Below are positions 22,209 through 22,514 of a DNA stretch of 22,514 nucleotides, in pieces. Below the pieces are notes generated by a model. That model searched no databases and had not been told where the DNA came from. It saw nothing but the letters and a program-made list of their open reading frames with translations. Every line of letters starts with the position of its first letter. The stretch's first letter is position 1. The DNA is from an uncultured Ruminococcus sp. Lineage in GTDB: Bacteria; Bacillota; Clostridia; Oscillospirales; Ruminococcaceae. The stretch is taken from NCBI GenBank assembly GCA_937926145.1, contig CALANW010000114.1, positions 1 through 22,514 of the forward strand. The letters run 5' to 3'. A program made the translations under genes and the position numbers.

Positions 22209-22245
22209 AAACAGCGCTGCCGATGAACGACAGCGCTGTTTTTGT
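22209..22245. terminator. Bidirectional terminator between tuf and ferredoxin
   Basis: AAACAGCGCTG (22209-22219) pairs with CAGCGCTGTTT (22231-22241), 11 bp perfect. T-rich tracts follow on both sides. It lies 14 bases past the ferredoxin stop and probably ends that minus-strand transcript as well as any tuf read-through. Confidence 0.92.
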
Positions 22246-22255
22246 TTAAATTAAA

Positions 22256-22426
22256 TTATGCCTCAGCAGGAGCGCCAACAGGACAAGTACCTGCGCAAGC
22301 GCCGCAATCGATGCACTTATCAGCGTCGATAACGTACTTGCCGTCACCTTCTGTGATAGCACCAACGGGACAACCGTCTGCACAAGCTCCGCACATGATG
22401 CATTCATCTGAAATTTTGTATGCCAT
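22256..22426 (-). CDS. 2[4Fe-4S] ferredoxin, clostridial type
   Basis: A 56-residue cytosolic low-potential electron carrier, as used by hydrogenases and pyruvate:ferredoxin oxidoreductase in anaerobes. It begins MAYKISDECIMCGACADGCP, so the first cluster motif CxxCxxCxxxC uses Cys9, Cys12, Cys15 and Cys19; the second, CIDCGACAGTCP, gives the other four ligands. All eight cysteines are present and the length is the standard one. GGGAGG lies upstream of the ATG at 22426. It is a single-gene unit convergent with tuf. Confidence 0.96.
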   Translation of the reverse strand: MAYKISDECIMCGACADGCPVGAITEGDGKYVIDADKCIDCGACAGTCPVGAPAEA

Positions 22427-22477
22427 AGAATGACACCTCCCATAAGTATTAGGAAATAGGGCTTTCCTTCATTCGTC

Positions 22478-22506
22478 ATTATAGCATATCAATTGTGAAA
22501 AAGCAA
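22478..22506 (-). promoter_or_regulatory. Promoter of the ferredoxin gene
   Basis: On the minus strand TTGCTT (22506-22501) and TATAAT (22483-22478) with a 17-bp spacer, 52 bp before the start codon. Confidence 0.8.
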
Positions 22507-22514
22507 TATATATT

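Noticed and set aside
22246..22479. A 77-codon minus-strand frame over the ferredoxin
   Set aside because: It is an out-of-frame shadow. The overlapping 56-codon frame at 22256-22426 is a complete two-cluster ferredoxin with a good ribosome binding site.

Overview
The window looks like chromosomal DNA of an anaerobic Gram-positive Firmicute of the Clostridia, most likely an Oscillospiraceae/Ruminococcus-like gut or rumen bacterium. The basis is a Bacillus-type ThyA, a clostridial 2[4Fe-4S] ferredoxin, the DUF4317 family, TTGACA/TATAAT promoters with 17-bp spacers, strong purine-rich ribosome binding sites and the order rpsL-rpsG-fusA-tuf. The species call is inference; no rRNA is present.

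Layout. Bases 1-430 hold the end of an intergenic repeat that starts near or beyond the left edge and finishes in a 7-bp tandem array. From 500 to 5474 the minus strand carries thyA-folA, then sirtuin-nadC-radical SAM-aldose epimerase (folate/thymidylate and NAD metabolism plus sugar epimerisation). At 5922-6779 is a solitary RepA_N-type replication initiator (minus), divergent from a DUF4317 gene and thioredoxin (plus). From 9299 to 12195 the minus strand encodes a three-gene tryptophan-type (COG2984/4120/1101) ABC importer. From 12486 to 16815 the plus strand has an overlapping four-gene ytr-like operon: GntR repressor, VanY-type M15 carboxypeptidase, ABC ATPase and large ABC permease. From 17586 to 22090 is the str operon (S12, S7, EF-G, EF-Tu), followed by terminators and a convergent ferredoxin.

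Two things stand out. First, 16859-17148, between the ABC operon and rpsL, has the full layout of a type I toxin-antitoxin locus: two convergent consensus promoters, a 26-residue hydrophobic peptide whose Shine-Dalgarno sits in a hairpin, and a short antisense RNA ending in a strong terminator that overlaps the 3' end of the peptide gene. It is too small for ordinary gene callers. Second, the intergenic regions hold a family of elements bounded by 7-bp tandem arrays of the type TAATTCG-(GAATTCG)n-GAATTAT. Their outermost TAA is used as the stop codon of two neighbouring genes, lies 4 bp past the stop of a third, and in a fourth gene the array supplies the C-terminal codons. The largest, 8483-9301, is an ~800-bp fold-back palindrome.

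All calls are from reading the sequence; no database search was run.
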